This document shows, piece by piece, positions 51,323 through 63,004 of a DNA stretch of 64,000 nucleotides; position 1 is the first letter of the stretch; every line of letters begins with the position of its first letter. Made by a program: the position numbers and the translations under genes. The notes beneath the pieces are model-generated. The model was not told where the DNA came from, ran no database searches, and was given only the letters and a program-made list of their open reading frames with translations. Origin of the DNA: Streptomyces sp. NRRL B-1347 (lineage in GTDB: Bacteria > Actinomycetota > Actinomycetes > Streptomycetales > Streptomycetaceae); the NCBI RefSeq assembly GCF_000720325.1, contig NZ_JOJM01000023.1:41778-105777 (forward strand), written 5' to 3'.

Positions 51323-53451
51323 GCGCGGAGCCGGACGGGCCGGAGGACAGACTGCGCAGATTCGCCACGATCTGGAGTCGCGCGCTCTTCCCGGTGACCG
51401 CCACCTCGCTGACCCGGCCCGAGTTCGAGCAGCAACTGCAGCCGCTCGCCCGGTGGTTGCGCGACGCCCTGGAGGAGCGGCCGTTCCGTGCCGCCACCGG
51501 CGAGGCGGTCGGCGCGGCCCTGGTCGCGGCGCACTGCACCGAGCCGGAGGCGCTCAGCCGCACCCTGAACGTGGTGGACGCCTATCTCGTGCTGTACTGC
51601 GGCGCCGAGGGCGAGCGCGAGGAGCTGCGGGCCCGCTGCGCCCGCATCCAGCACGCGGTGGCCGCCGGTTTCGCGCGGGCGCTGCGGACGCGCACCCTGG
51701 CCGAGCAGGAGGCGATATCCCGGGCGGCCCTCGACGCGCGCGGCACCGTCGCCGAGGCCCTGCACGCGAGCGAGGCCCGCTTCCGCGCGGTGTTCCACGG
51801 CGCCGCGGTCGGCATCGGCATCGCCGACCTCGAAGGCACCGTCCTGGAGGTCAACGACGCCCTCGTGCGGATGTTCGGCGGCCTGGAGCACCAGCTGCGC
51901 GGGCGCAACGTGGGCAGCTGGACGCACCCCGACGACTCCCCGCACGTGTGGAAGCTGTACGAGGAGCTGGTGCACGGGGAGCGCGAGCACTACCGCGTCG
52001 AGAAGGCCTTCTACCGCCCCGACGGCACCGTCCTGTGGACCAATCTGACGGTCTCTCTGCTGCGCGACGCCGACGGGGTGCCGCAGTACCAGCTGGCGCT
52101 CGTCGAGGACACCACCGAGCGCCGGCTGCTGAATCTGCGCCTGCGCTACGAGGCGACGCACGACGCGCTCACCGGACTGCCCAACCGCACGCTGTTCTTC
52201 GAGCGCCTGGAGAAGGCGCTCGCGGCGGGCGAGAGCGCCCGGTTCGGGCTCTGCTACCTGGACCTCGACGGCTTCAAGACGGTCAACGACAGCCTGGGCC
52301 ACGCGGCGGGCGACCGGCTGCTCGTCGAGGTCGCCGACCGTCTGCAGGCCTGCGCGACCGCGCCCGGCGAGATGGTGGCCCGCCTCGGCGGCGACGAGTT
52401 CGTGGCGCTGACCACCGGACCCGACACCGAGCGGGAGGTCGACGAGCTGGCCGGGCGCATCATGAACGCGCTCGCGACGCCGATCAGCGTCGACGGCCGC
52501 GAGCTGACCGTGCGCGGCTCCATCGGCATCGTCGAGGGCCCGGCCGCCGAGCGCGGCGCCGCCGAGGTGCTGCGCAGCGCCGACATCACGATGTACCGCG
52601 CGAAGCACGCGGGCGGCAACCGCTACGAGCTGGCCGACCCCGAGGCCGATGCCCGCGCCATCACCCGGCACGGCCTGACGACGGCGCTGCCGGTGGCCCT
52701 CGAGCGCGGCGAGTTCTTCATCGAGTACCAGCCGCTCGTGCACCTGGAGGACGGCAGCGTGCGCGGCGCGGAGGCGCTGGTGCGCTGGCTGCACCCGCAG
52801 CACGGCGTCATCGGCCCGGACCGCTTCATCCCGCTCGCCGAGCACACCGGCCTGATCGTGCCGCTCGGCCGCTGGGTCCTGGAAGAGTCCGTGCGCCAGG
52901 CGCGCACCTGGGAGGCCCGGCACGAGCACGCGGGCCCGGTGCGGGTGAACGTGAACCTCTCGCCGTGCCAGCTCACCCACCCCGGCCTGGTCTCCGACAC
53001 CGTGGAGATCCTGGAGCGGACCGGGCTCGCGCCCGGCGCGCTCTGCCTTGAGGTCACCGAGTCCGCGCTGATCGGTGCTGACGAGGACCTGCTCAAGCCG
53101 CTGCGGCGGCTCGCCGAGATGGGCGTCGACATCGCGCTCGACGACTTCGGCACGGGGTACTCGAACCTGGCGAACCTGCGGCGCCTGCCGGTCAGCGTCC
53201 TGAAGCTCGACCGGGCCTTCACCCAGGGCATGCAGCACTACCCCGTCGACCCGGTCGACCTGAAGATCGTCGAGGGCATCGTGTCGCTCGCGCACAGCCT
53301 GGACCTGGCCGTGACGGTCGAGGGCGTAGAGACGGGGGCGCAGGCCGACCAGCTGCGGGAGCTGGGGTGCGACACCGCGCAGGGCTGGTACTACGCCCGG
53401 CCGGGACCGCCGGACCGACTGCACGAGCTGGCACTCGCCGACGTGCCCTAA
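51319..53451 (+). CDS. rmdA: PAS-GGDEF-EAL cyclic-di-GMP enzyme, RmdA-like
   Basis: 710 residues, cytoplasmic. A helical N-terminal region (10-150), a PAS domain (about 152-265; FRAVFHGAAVGIGIADLEGT), a GGDEF domain with intact GGDEF at 357-361, and an EAL domain with intact EAL at 485-487, NVNLSPCQL, DDFGTGYS and KLDRAF. Both motifs are complete, so synthesis and hydrolysis of c-di-GMP are both possible; the S. coelicolor RmdA (SCO0928), which this resembles in domain order and neighbourhood, is a phosphodiesterase controlling development. The start is TTG at 51319, overlapping the upstream stop; no ATG or GTG fits. The symbol rests on domain order and remembered synteny. Confidence 0.85.
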   Translation: MSAEPDGPEDRLRRFATIWSRALFPVTATSLTRPEFEQQLQPLARWLRDALEERPFRAATGEAVGAALVAAHCTEPEALSRTLNVVDAYLVLYCGAEGEREELRARCARIQHAVAAGFARALRTRTLAEQEAISRAALDARGTVAEALHASEARFRAVFHGAAVGIGIADLEGTVLEVNDALVRMFGGLEHQLRGRNVGSWTHPDDSPHVWKLYEELVHGEREHYRVEKAFYRPDGTVLWTNLTVSLLRDADGVPQYQLALVEDTTERRLLNLRLRYEATHDALTGLPNRTLFFERLEKALAAGESARFGLCYLDLDGFKTVNDSLGHAAGDRLLVEVADRLQACATAPGEMVARLGGDEFVALTTGPDTEREVDELAGRIMNALATPISVDGRELTVRGSIGIVEGPAAERGAAEVLRSADITMYRAKHAGGNRYELADPEADARAITRHGLTTALPVALERGEFFIEYQPLVHLEDGSVRGAEALVRWLHPQHGVIGPDRFIPLAEHTGLIVPLGRWVLEESVRQARTWEARHEHAGPVRVNVNLSPCQLTHPGLVSDTVEILERTGLAPGALCLEVTESALIGADEDLLKPLRRLAEMGVDIALDDFGTGYSNLANLRRLPVSVLKLDRAFTQGMQHYPVDPVDLKIVEGIVSLAHSLDLAVTVEGVETGAQADQLRELGCDTAQGWYYARPGPPDRLHELALADVP

Positions 53452-56282
53452 CCTCCTCCGGGCGGTGGCGGCGCCGTCGTGGAGGAGTGGGACGGGCTGG
53501 GGGTCTCCACGGGGGCCGTGACGTTGTTCGCCCATGTGGTGGCCAGGACGGTGGCGATCGCGGCCACGGCTGCCACCAGGACCGCGCTCACCGGCGTGGC
53601 CAGGGACGACAGACGGCGGAAGTTGCGGATGTGGCCCCACAGGAGGTCGGCCCGGCGGACCAGGCGCATCTCCCAGTACAGCGCGAGGCCCAGGGCCATG
53701 ACGGTGCTCTGCGCCAGGATCAGGAAGACCGAGAGCGCGGTCGGCCCCTGGGGCACGCGCAGGCGGGGCACGAGCAGCAGGAGCTGGACCGCCGACATCA
53801 CCGCCCACAGCCAGCCAGCCTTGCCGACGGGCGTGCTGCCGCGCAGCCACGGATACAGATAGCCGTACGTGAAGCCGTGGGCCAGCCAGACGCAGGTCGG
53901 CGCGCCCGCCACGGTCACCGACTGAGGTACGCCGCTGTAGCCCTCGGCCTGCCACGCGGTCCACGCCGTCCACGGCAGGGTGAGCAGCGCGGTGGCCGCC
54001 GCGGCGGCGACGCCGTTCGACCAGGCCGTGCGGCCCGCGGAGCCGCCGAGCGCGACGGCCTTGAGCTTCGCCGTCTCCCGGGCCGCGTCCGCGGCGGTGG
54101 GCTGCCGCAGGCTCTGCCACTTCTCCTCCCAGCTGCCGGCGGGCAGCGAGGTGTCGGCGAGGGTGCCCCGTGACGACGTCAGGAAGCGGTGCCGGCCCTC
54201 GGCGAACAGCAGGGCGCGGGCCAGGGAGTTGAGCAGCCGGGCGTGCGCGGCGCCGGAGAGGCCGTGCAGCTGCCCGGCGCGCTCCGCACGGCCGGACGGC
54301 AGCAGCAGGTGGGCGCCCGCCCAGGCGACGAGGAGCGCGGCGGCGGTCGTCCAGTACGGCAGCCAGCTGTCCGGGGCGCCGACGACGGTCGCGGCGGCGG
54401 CGAGCAACAGCAGGGTGAGACAGTTCCGGCGCGCTCCGGAGCCCCACCGGCCCTTCTCCACGCCGGTGGCGTAGAGCTGGGTCAGCAGGACGGTGACGGC
54501 CATGCACCACATCACCTGCACGCAGGGCGCGATGGTGCGCACGCCGTAGACGAGGCTGTCGCCCGGCCACTGCCCGACGAGCTGCGCGAGGAGGTCGCTG
54601 GTCGCGGGGCGGTCCGTGGAGGTCATGCCGGTCCACCACGGGAGCAGGGCGGGGACGAGCACGGCCGCGAGCGCCAGGCGCCCCTTCCAGCCGATCCGGG
54701 CCGCGGGCGGCAGGAGCGGGACGGCGACCAGGAGCAGCGCGCTGACCCAGGGCACGAGCAGGGTGAAGAGCAGCGGCCAGGACGCCCCGGCGCTCCGCCC
54801 GGTGAAGAGCCACTGCCCGGTGAACGGCGTCGCCAACTCGTGTTCCCAGGGCAGGACCTGGAGGACGACGCAGGAGACCGCCGCGGTCCAGGTGACCAGG
54901 GCGAGCGGCACCGCCCACGACCGCGCCGCGCCGCCGCGAAGCCGCAGCGCCGCGTACACGACGCAGGTCGCGACCACGGCGGTGACGAGACAGGTCACGA
55001 CGGCCCGCGTCCACGGGCCGCCGCCCATGAGCCAGGCCAGCAGGACGAGGGCGGCGGTGGGCGCGGCGAGGACGCCCGCCTCGACGGCGGCGGGGCAGCG
55101 GGCGCCGCGCCGCCGGTGGCTGACGACGACGGTCAGTACCGGGAGGACGAACAGGACCGTACCGAGGAGCGCGCCCTCCGTACGCGACTCCATGGGCAGC
55201 GGCTCCGAGACGAGCCCGGTGTGTCCGTACACCAGGCCTCCCCACAGCCAGGAGAGCACCTTCCAGTTGGTGGAGTAGGAGTCGAGCAGCAGCGCGCCCA
55301 CGGCGACGGCGAGGCCCGCGGCGACGAGCGGCACGAGGGGCCCCGCGCGCGGGCCCCCGCCCGGCGCGCCGCGGTAGCCGACCAGCGCGGCGCAGACCAC
55401 GACGGCCAGGACCACGAGGGAGAGCAGGGCCTCGGGGCTGCTGCCCGGCGGATCCTGCGGCGATGGCGAGTCGAACGTGGTGAAGGCCGCCTCGCGGGGC
55501 GTCAGGAGGCGGGCCGCCACCCGGGCGGGGTTCTCCTGGCGGGTCAGGGCGAACTCGACCGCGCGGGCCGTCTGCCGGGTCGGCGTGCCGGTGACCGCGA
55601 GGCCCCAGCCGCGCGGCACGTCGATGCTCCAGGTCCAGCGGCCGGGGAGGCGGGGGCGGGGGATCAGCTCGCCCTTCCCGTCCTTGAAGGAGGAGCCGAT
55701 GGCGTACGCGATGCCGCCCGCGGCCGTCGTGGCGGGCAACGCGACGCGGTGTTCGGCGGTGACCGTCACCTGCTCACGCGCGGACGTCTGGCTGACCGCG
55801 CACCAGTTGGGGTAGCCGGGTCGCCGCACGCCGCCGTGCAGGGCGACGGCGGTGGCGTAGCCGCCCGGCATCCGGCTGGCGACCTCGGCGAACCACTCCG
55901 GCCGCGCCCGGAGCCGGTCGGCCAGCGGATCCGCCGCGCGCAGCCGCAGCCGGTAGCGGACCACGGCCCGCCAGGACTTCTGGGACGCGCGCTCGACGCG
56001 CACCGCGATCTCGCCGCGGCTGCCGTCGCCCGGGGTGTCCGGCAGCGAGCCCGCGGGTACCTGGTCGGGCGGCTTCTTCGTCCCCCGCGGCTGCCACCAC
56101 GGCAACCGGACCCGCGTGCTGTCGACCTCCGCCCGCTGGGCCAGGACCTGGGCGCGCGCCGTGTCACCCCATTCGTCCGACGCCCACGTCACACACGTCG
56201 CGACCACGCCGCACAGCAGCAGCGCGGCCGTCGCGCGCGCAGCTCTGGCGACGCCGTCGCGCACGCCCCGCGCAGCCCCCAT
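53448..56282 (-). CDS. Large polytopic membrane protein, DUF6185 family
   Basis: 944 residues. A leading hydrophobic segment (TAALLLCGVVATCVTWA), a roughly 240-residue outer domain (about 45-285, with VRVERASQKSWRAVVRYRLR and WTWSIDVPRGWGLAV), then about 15 membrane helices with an inner loop at about 665-745 (AERAGQLHGLSGAAHARLLN, FAEGRHRFLTSSRGTL) and a Pro/Ser/Thr-rich end (VETPSPSHSSTTAPPPPGGG). I assign DUF6185 from memory of such proteins; no function is known. The last 4 bp overlap the end of the rmdA-like gene tail to tail. Confidence 0.8.
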   Translation of the reverse strand: MGAARGVRDGVARAARATAALLLCGVVATCVTWASDEWGDTARAQVLAQRAEVDSTRVRLPWWQPRGTKKPPDQVPAGSLPDTPGDGSRGEIAVRVERASQKSWRAVVRYRLRLRAADPLADRLRARPEWFAEVASRMPGGYATAVALHGGVRRPGYPNWCAVSQTSAREQVTVTAEHRVALPATTAAGGIAYAIGSSFKDGKGELIPRPRLPGRWTWSIDVPRGWGLAVTGTPTRQTARAVEFALTRQENPARVAARLLTPREAAFTTFDSPSPQDPPGSSPEALLSLVVLAVVVCAALVGYRGAPGGGPRAGPLVPLVAAGLAVAVGALLLDSYSTNWKVLSWLWGGLVYGHTGLVSEPLPMESRTEGALLGTVLFVLPVLTVVVSHRRRGARCPAAVEAGVLAAPTAALVLLAWLMGGGPWTRAVVTCLVTAVVATCVVYAALRLRGGAARSWAVPLALVTWTAAVSCVVLQVLPWEHELATPFTGQWLFTGRSAGASWPLLFTLLVPWVSALLLVAVPLLPPAARIGWKGRLALAAVLVPALLPWWTGMTSTDRPATSDLLAQLVGQWPGDSLVYGVRTIAPCVQVMWCMAVTVLLTQLYATGVEKGRWGSGARRNCLTLLLLAAAATVVGAPDSWLPYWTTAAALLVAWAGAHLLLPSGRAERAGQLHGLSGAAHARLLNSLARALLFAEGRHRFLTSSRGTLADTSLPAGSWEEKWQSLRQPTAADAARETAKLKAVALGGSAGRTAWSNGVAAAAATALLTLPWTAWTAWQAEGYSGVPQSVTVAGAPTCVWLAHGFTYGYLYPWLRGSTPVGKAGWLWAVMSAVQLLLLVPRLRVPQGPTALSVFLILAQSTVMALGLALYWEMRLVRRADLLWGHIRNFRRLSSLATPVSAVLVAAVAAIATVLATTWANNVTAPVETPSPSHSSTTAPPPPGGG

Positions 56283-56470
56283 GCGCGCCCCCTCCCGCGT
56301 TCGGAGGGCCAGGGTAGGGCGGGATGCGGGGTGGCCGGGAGGCGTCGGTTGGCGGGAAATCCGCTACGCACATGCCGTTCTGAGGGGCGCATGGGAGTGC
56401 GTGGAGGCGCACTTCTTGGCGCGTGGTGAGGTGTGCGCCGCATCGCGCCCCGCCGCACCGGACCCGCCCG

Positions 56471-56521
56471 GCCCCGTGTCGGCTCGCCGGACCGCCGGGC
56501 CCCGTGTCGGCTCGCCGGACC
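56471..56521. repeat. Two direct repeats of 23 bp
   Basis: GCCCCGTGTCGGCTCGCCGG followed by ACC occurs exactly at 56471-56493 and at 56499-56521, 28 bp apart, with a partial third CCGCCCGGCCCCG copy after them. They lie downstream of the LysR gene in the 253-bp gap between it and the DUF6185 gene. No function apparent. Confidence 0.7.
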
Positions 56522-56535
56522 CGCCCGGCCCCGCC

Positions 56536-57420
56536 TCACCGGGCGAGGAGCATCCGCTGCAGCTCCCGGGCCGCCCGCGGGGGCGCCACGTCGCTGCGGT
56601 GGGCGAGCGCGATGGTGCGGCGGAGCCGCGGCCGGGCGAGCGGCGTCATCCGCAGGTCGCTGCCCGCGCGCTCGGCGACCATACGGGGGACGACGGCGAC
56701 GCCGAGGCCCGCGCGCACGAAGCCCAGCACCGCGTCCATCTCGCCGCCCTCGACGGCGAACTCGGGCTCGAAGCCCTCCGCGCGGCAGGCCGCGACCGTC
56801 AGCTCCCGCAGGTCGTAGCCGTGCCGGAACATCACGAGGCGCTCGCCCTGGAGGTCGGCGACGCGGGCCGTCGCGCCGAAGTCCGGTGCGTCCGGCGCGT
56901 CCGGCGACGACACCACGACGAGGTCCTCGCGCAGCAGCTCCACCGTGGTCAGGGCGGGCGAGGGGCTCGGCAGCGGCAGCACCACGAGCGCCAGGTCGAG
57001 GGCGCCGCGCGCGAGATGGCGGACGAGGTCGTGGCTGCCGCCCTCCTCGATCAGGAGCTGGATGCCGGGGTGCCGATCGTGGAAGTCGCGCAGAACCTGC
57101 GGAAGCAGGCCGGTGCAGACGCTCGGGGTCGCGCCGAGGCGCACCCGGCCGCGGCGCAGCTGCGCCAGCTCCTGCACCTCGATGCGGGCGGTGTCGGCGT
57201 CGGCGAGGATGCGCCGGGCCAGCGGCAGGAGCGCCTCGCCCGCGTCGGTGAGCGTGATGTTGCCGCGCGCCCGGCTGAACAGCTCGGCGCCCAGCTCCTT
57301 CTCCAGGGCGCGCACCTGCTGCGAGAGCGAGGGCTGCGAGACGTGCACCCGCTCGGCGGCCTGCGTGAAGTGCCGGGTCTCGGCGACGGCGACGAAATAC
57401 AAGAGCTGCTGGAACTGCAT
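56536..57420 (-). CDS. LysR family transcriptional regulator divergent from sdhCAB
   Basis: 294 residues. An N-terminal winged helix (HFTQAAERVHVSQPSLSQQV at 17-36) and a periplasmic-binding-like effector domain (about 88-294; VRLGATPSVCTGLLPQVLRD, LGVAVVPRMVAERAG). It is encoded divergently from a succinate dehydrogenase operon with a 21-bp palindrome between them, which is the standard layout for a LysR regulator of a neighbouring operon. The effector may be a C4 acid, which is inference. ATG 57420 begins the family's usual MQxxQLxYFVAVAE start. Confidence 0.93.
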   Translation of the reverse strand: MQFQQLLYFVAVAETRHFTQAAERVHVSQPSLSQQVRALEKELGAELFSRARGNITLTDAGEALLPLARRILADADTARIEVQELAQLRRGRVRLGATPSVCTGLLPQVLRDFHDRHPGIQLLIEEGGSHDLVRHLARGALDLALVVLPLPSPSPALTTVELLREDLVVVSSPDAPDAPDFGATARVADLQGERLVMFRHGYDLRELTVAACRAEGFEPEFAVEGGEMDAVLGFVRAGLGVAVVPRMVAERAGSDLRMTPLARPRLRRTIALAHRSDVAPPRAARELQRMLLAR

Positions 57421-57438
57421 GTCCTACACCCTAGACTT

Positions 57439-57459
57439 TCCATAGTCGCAACCTATGGA
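57439..57459. promoter_or_regulatory. LysR-type operator
   Basis: TCCATAG-TCGCAAC-CTATGGA is a perfect 7-7-7 inverted repeat that includes the classical ATAG-N7-CTAT LysR box. It lies 18 bp from the LysR start and 56 bp from the sdhC start, upstream of a TGGACT-N18-TAGCGT promoter. Confidence 0.8.
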
Positions 57460-57478
57460 GATGAGCGCCACCATCTCT

Positions 57479-57508
57479 TGGACTGATCGGGACCTTCGGC
57501 CGTAGCGT
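57479..57508 (+). promoter_or_regulatory. Candidate leaderless promoter of sdhCAB
   Basis: TGGACT (57479-57484) and TAGCGT (57503-57508) are 18 bp apart. The predicted start, 7-8 nt after the -10, falls on the A of the sdhC ATG (57516), and no Shine-Dalgarno precedes that ATG. Confidence 0.5.
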
Positions 57509-57515
57509 TGCTGAC

Positions 57516-58223
57516 ATGGCTCTGGCAACGCGGACGGACCGACGGCCGTCACTTCCGCGATCGGTGTGGGACTCCACCGTCGGCAAGAAGACCGTGATGG
57601 CGGTGAGCGGCCTGATCATGCTGCTCTACCTGGTCGCCCACATGATCGGGAACCTCAAGATCTTCTTCGGTCCCGGCGACTTCAACCACTACGCGCACTG
57701 GCTGCGCACCCTCGGCGGGCCGGTGATGCGCTGGGAGTGGACCCTGTGGGTCATCCGCGTCGTGCTCGTCGTCTCCGTCGTCGCGCACGCCGTGTCCGCG
57801 TACCAGCTGAGCAAGCGCGACATCAAGGCGCGTCCCACCAAGTACGTGCACAAGAAGCCGCGCAGCAGCTACGCGACGCGCACCATGCGCTGGGGCGGCA
57901 TCATCGTCGGCCTGTTCATCGTCTGGCACATCCTGGACCTGACGACGGGCACCGCGCACCCCGGCGAGTACGAGCACCTGCACCCGTACCAGAACGTCAT
58001 CGACACCTTCTCGACCTGGTACGGCAACGTCGTCTACATCGTCGCCGTCGTCGCCGTCGGCTTCCACGTGCGGCACGGCTTCTGGAGCGCCGCACAGACC
58101 CTCGGCGTGGGCAGCGCGACCCGCGACCGCGCCCTGAAGACCCTGGCCAACGGTCTCGCGTTGCTGCTGACCGCGGGCTTCGTCTCCGTCCCCGTCGGCG
58201 TCATGACCGGAGTGGTGAGCTGA
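57516..58223 (+). CDS. sdhC: Succinate dehydrogenase cytochrome b subunit
   Basis: 235 residues with five membrane helices, the single-anchor diheme type (as in Bacillus and Wolinella) rather than separate SdhC/SdhD. Candidate heme ligands are His residues in YLVAHMIGNLKIF, VVAHAVSAYQ, FIVWHILDL and VGFHVRHGFW. It anchors the SdhA/SdhB dimer and exchanges electrons with menaquinone. The start codon appears to be the transcript start. The sdhA gene follows after 3 bp. Confidence 0.95.
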   Translation: MALATRTDRRPSLPRSVWDSTVGKKTVMAVSGLIMLLYLVAHMIGNLKIFFGPGDFNHYAHWLRTLGGPVMRWEWTLWVIRVVLVVSVVAHAVSAYQLSKRDIKARPTKYVHKKPRSSYATRTMRWGGIIVGLFIVWHILDLTTGTAHPGEYEHLHPYQNVIDTFSTWYGNVVYIVAVVAVGFHVRHGFWSAAQTLGVGSATRDRALKTLANGLALLLTAGFVSVPVGVMTGVVS

Positions 58224-58226
58224 CCG

Positions 58227-60172
<1,946 letters not shown>

Positions 60173-60176
<4 letters not shown>

Positions 60177-60919
60177 AGCTCACCCTGCGCGTCTGGCGCC
60201 AGCGGAACGCCGGCGCCGAAGGCGCCATGTCCACCTACGAAGTGGACGGGATCTCCCCGGACATGTCCTTCCTGGAGATGCTCGACACCCTCAACGAAGA
60301 GCTCATCGTCAAGGGCGAGGAGCCGGTCGCCTTCGACCACGACTGCCGCGAGGGCATCTGCGGCGCCTGTTCGCTCGTCATCAACGGCGACGCGCACGGG
60401 CCCGAGCGCACCACGACCTGCCAGCTGCACATGCGGTCCTTCGCGGACGGCGACACCATCGACGTCGAACCGTGGCGCGCGGCCGCCTTCCCGGTCATCA
60501 AGGACCTGGTCGTCGACCGCTCCGCCTTCGACCGCATCATCCAGGCGGGCGGCTACATCAGCGTGCCGACCGGCTCCGCGCCCGAGGCGCACGCCACGCC
60601 CGTGCCGAAGCCGGACGCCGACTACGCCTTCGAGCACGCCGAGTGCATCGGCTGCGGCGCCTGTGTGGCCGCCTGCCCCAACGGCTCGGCGATGCTGTTC
60701 ACCTCGGCCAAGGTCAACCACCTGAACGTCCTTCCGCAGGGCGCGCCCGAGCGCGAGACCCGCGTCCTGGACATGGTCACGCAGATGGACTCCGAGGGCT
60801 TCGGCGGCTGCACCCTCACCGGCGAGTGCGCCACCGCCTGCCCGAAGGGCATCCCGCTGCCGTCCATCGCGGCCATGAACAAGGAGTGGCTGCGGGCCAC
60901 CCGCAAGGCGCCCCGCTAA
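60173..60919 (+). CDS. sdhB: Succinate dehydrogenase iron-sulfur subunit
   Basis: 248 residues. [2Fe-2S] ligands in [10 protein letters not shown] and the later TTTCQLH, then ferredoxin-like clusters in [14 protein letters not shown] and [14 protein letters not shown]. It passes electrons from FAD to the heme b anchor. ATG 60173 overlaps the sdhA stop. The stop codon TAA overlaps, tail to tail, the stop of the metallo-hydrolase gene. In S. coelicolor a duplicate set of sdh genes lies in the same order with the same LysR neighbour, as I recall. Confidence 0.96.
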
Positions 60920-61914
60920 GGGTGCCGCCGACGGGGCCGCAGGTCCGCCCCGTACACCGTCGCGTAGTCCGGCACCACGAGCCGGGAGCGGGGACTGGCC
61001 GCACGGGCCTGGGCGAGGAAGTCGTCCAGGCCCGTGCCGTCCTTGCGGGGCGGCCGGCTCAGCGGCTTCTCGAAGTCGTCCCAGTGCACCGGTACGAGCA
61101 CGTCGGGGCGGCCGAGCGCGTCGAGCAGCCGCGGCACGTAGCGGTGCGTCGACGCGCTCGACGCCACCGCGACCATCGCGATGTCCGGCTCCAGACCCCG
61201 GAACGAGCGCTCGTCGAAGTCGCTCGCCCCCATGAACAGCGCCGACGGCGCGCCGTCCGGCGTCACCTTGAACGCAAGGGTGTCGCCCTCCGGCAGGTCG
61301 GAGACCGTCCGGGGCGCGGCCGCGGGCGGGGCGTGCAGGGTGCCGGGCGCGAAGTAGGAGTACGAGCCGTTGCGGCTGTGCCGCGAGCTCGCCACCTCGA
61401 TCACGTACCCGTCGAAGTCGAGGACCTCGCCGCCCTTCACCACGGAGAGCTGCCCCGCGTCCACACCGAGGGAGCGCAGCACGTGGTACGTCGTCTCGGT
61501 GCCGATGACCCGCGCCCCCGTCGAACGGGCCAGATGGGGAACGTCGTTGAGGTGGTCCCAGTGGGTGTGCGTGACGCAGACGACCTCGGGCGTGCCCGCG
61601 TGCTCGCGCACCAGCGCCTCGTCGGTGCGCAGCCGGGTCGTGGGGTCGAAGGAGCCGGTGAACAGGCCGGTGTCGAAGCGGGTGACGTACGGATCGACGA
61701 GGACGGTCCGCTGCTTGCCCTCCCCGCGCAGGTCGATGCGCCAGCCGGAGGTGCCGAGCCAGCGGTACGAGACGGCCGCGGCGGAACGGCGGCGTGCGGG
61801 GGCGCCCCCCTCGGCGGACGCCGCGGCGGGGACGAGGGGGACGGCGGCGCCGAGGGCGGCACCGCGCAGCAGGGTGCGACGGCCGGGGCCGTGGTGTCGT
61901 GCGTGGGTGTTCAT
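60916..61914 (-). CDS. Tat-exported metallo-beta-lactamase-fold hydrolase
   Basis: 332 residues. A twin-arginine signal ([20 protein letters not shown], cut near AAASAEG). The MBL fold has motif 1 [10 protein letters not shown] with the His-x-His-x-Asp-His ligands, the Asp of [11 protein letters not shown], a further Asp in [10 protein letters not shown] and His in VPVHWDDF. Related proteins are UlaG/N-acyl-PE phospholipase D-like hydrolases; the substrate is unknown. Export in folded form fits metal loading in the cytoplasm. It overlaps the sdhB stop by 4 bp. Confidence 0.9.
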   Translation of the reverse strand: MNTHARHHGPGRRTLLRGAALGAAVPLVPAAASAEGGAPARRRSAAAVSYRWLGTSGWRIDLRGEGKQRTVLVDPYVTRFDTGLFTGSFDPTTRLRTDEALVREHAGTPEVVCVTHTHWDHLNDVPHLARSTGARVIGTETTYHVLRSLGVDAGQLSVVKGGEVLDFDGYVIEVASSRHSRNGSYSYFAPGTLHAPPAAAPRTVSDLPEGDTLAFKVTPDGAPSALFMGASDFDERSFRGLEPDIAMVAVASSASTHRYVPRLLDALGRPDVLVPVHWDDFEKPLSRPPRKDGTGLDDFLAQARAASPRSRLVVPDYATVYGADLRPRRRHP

Positions 61915-61997
61915 GGCGGCAGCAGATCAGGAGCCCGGACCCGCCGTCCAAGATCAGAGAGCTGTGCACTCGATATCCGATCCCCTATGACACCAGG

Positions 61998-62969
61998 TCA
62001 GAGCGGCTGATGCGGCTGGTCCTGCCGGTCGGCGCCGGTACGCAGACTGTCGACGGCGATCCGGGCGGCGGTGCCGATCGCGGCATCCACCCGGGTGAGG
62101 TCGGCGACCATCGCACGGCTCCTGGCGAACACCGCCACCGCGTAGGTGTCGCCCTCGGGCCAGCGCACCACGCCCGCCTCGATGTGCAGCCCCGGCAGCG
62201 TGCCGGTCTTCGCGGCGATCCGCACGTCGTCGGGGAACCCCGAGGTGAGCCGGTGCCGGAACACCTGGCGCCCCATCAGCTCCCGTACCTGCGCACACGC
62301 CTCGGGCGGCCCCGCCGCGTCCCGCCAGATCAGGTCGAGCAGGCGGGTGACCTCGCGCGGCGTACTGGCGTTGGCGCGCCGCGGGTCCAGGACGCTCAGG
62401 CGCCGCTTCCCCTCGTCCGGCAGGGCGCGGTACCGGGTGGCGAACTCCTCCGCCGTACGCGCCCCGACGTCGCCGAGCATCGACGCGAGGGCCTCGCGCG
62501 GCCCGCCCACGACCCGGGTCCGCGCCAGGCCGAGCTCCCGCGCCAGCAGCCCCACCGTGTCCAGGCCGACGCGGGAGAGCAGGATGTCCGCCGCGGAGTT
62601 GTCGCTCACGGTCAGCGCGAAGTACGCGAGGTCGCGCAGCGAGATCTCCACGTCGTCCACGCACCCGGCGGTCCCCCAGCCGCCCAGCCGGTGCTCGTCC
62701 GTCACCAGGACCCGCTCCCGCGGGTCGAGCTGGCCCGCGGCGGCCTGCCGGGCGAACTCCAGGACGAGCAGCACCTTGAAGACGGAGGACAGGGCGACGG
62801 GGGTGTCGGCGGCGACGGAGACACCGGCCTGCCCGTCCGCCACCGGTGCGGCGGCCGCGCCCGGTGCGCCCGGCGGCGGTGCGTCGCCGGTGTCGATGCG
62901 CAGCGCGTGCAGCGCGCCCTCCGCGCCCGCCCGCGCGAAGACCTCCCGTATGCGTTCCTCGACCCGCAT
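61998..62969 (-). CDS. Class A beta-lactamase-like serine hydrolase without signal peptide
   Basis: 323 residues. The SxxK motif is Ser62-Val-Phe-Lys65, SDN is 122-124 and KTG is 254-256 (AAKTGTLPG), so the penicillin-recognising fold is sure. I find no E-x-x-L-N in the omega-loop position (about 150-165), where true class A enzymes carry the deacylating Glu166. There is no signal peptide; the N-terminus MRVEERIREVFARAG is a cytoplasmic-type helix. A role other than penicillin breakdown is possible. ATG 62969 is preferred over GTG 62981 because of GAGGGGCGG spacing. Divergent from a LysR gene with 35 bp between. Confidence 0.85.
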   Translation of the reverse strand: MRVEERIREVFARAGAEGALHALRIDTGDAPPPGAPGAAAAPVADGQAGVSVAADTPVALSSVFKVLLVLEFARQAAAGQLDPRERVLVTDEHRLGGWGTAGCVDDVEISLRDLAYFALTVSDNSAADILLSRVGLDTVGLLARELGLARTRVVGGPREALASMLGDVGARTAEEFATRYRALPDEGKRRLSVLDPRRANASTPREVTRLLDLIWRDAAGPPEACAQVRELMGRQVFRHRLTSGFPDDVRIAAKTGTLPGLHIEAGVVRWPEGDTYAVAVFARSRAMVADLTRVDAAIGTAARIAVDSLRTGADRQDQPHQPL

Positions 62970-63004
62970 CCCGCCCCTCACTTCCTCTCGCCTACGCTCG
63001 TCGC

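Noticed and set aside
51010..55245. Very long open frame on the minus strand opposite the rmdA-like gene and in another frame of the DUF6185 gene
   Set aside because: It is a GC-driven shadow: Arg/Gly/Val-rich, no domain, spans two well-supported genes, and has no ribosome site.
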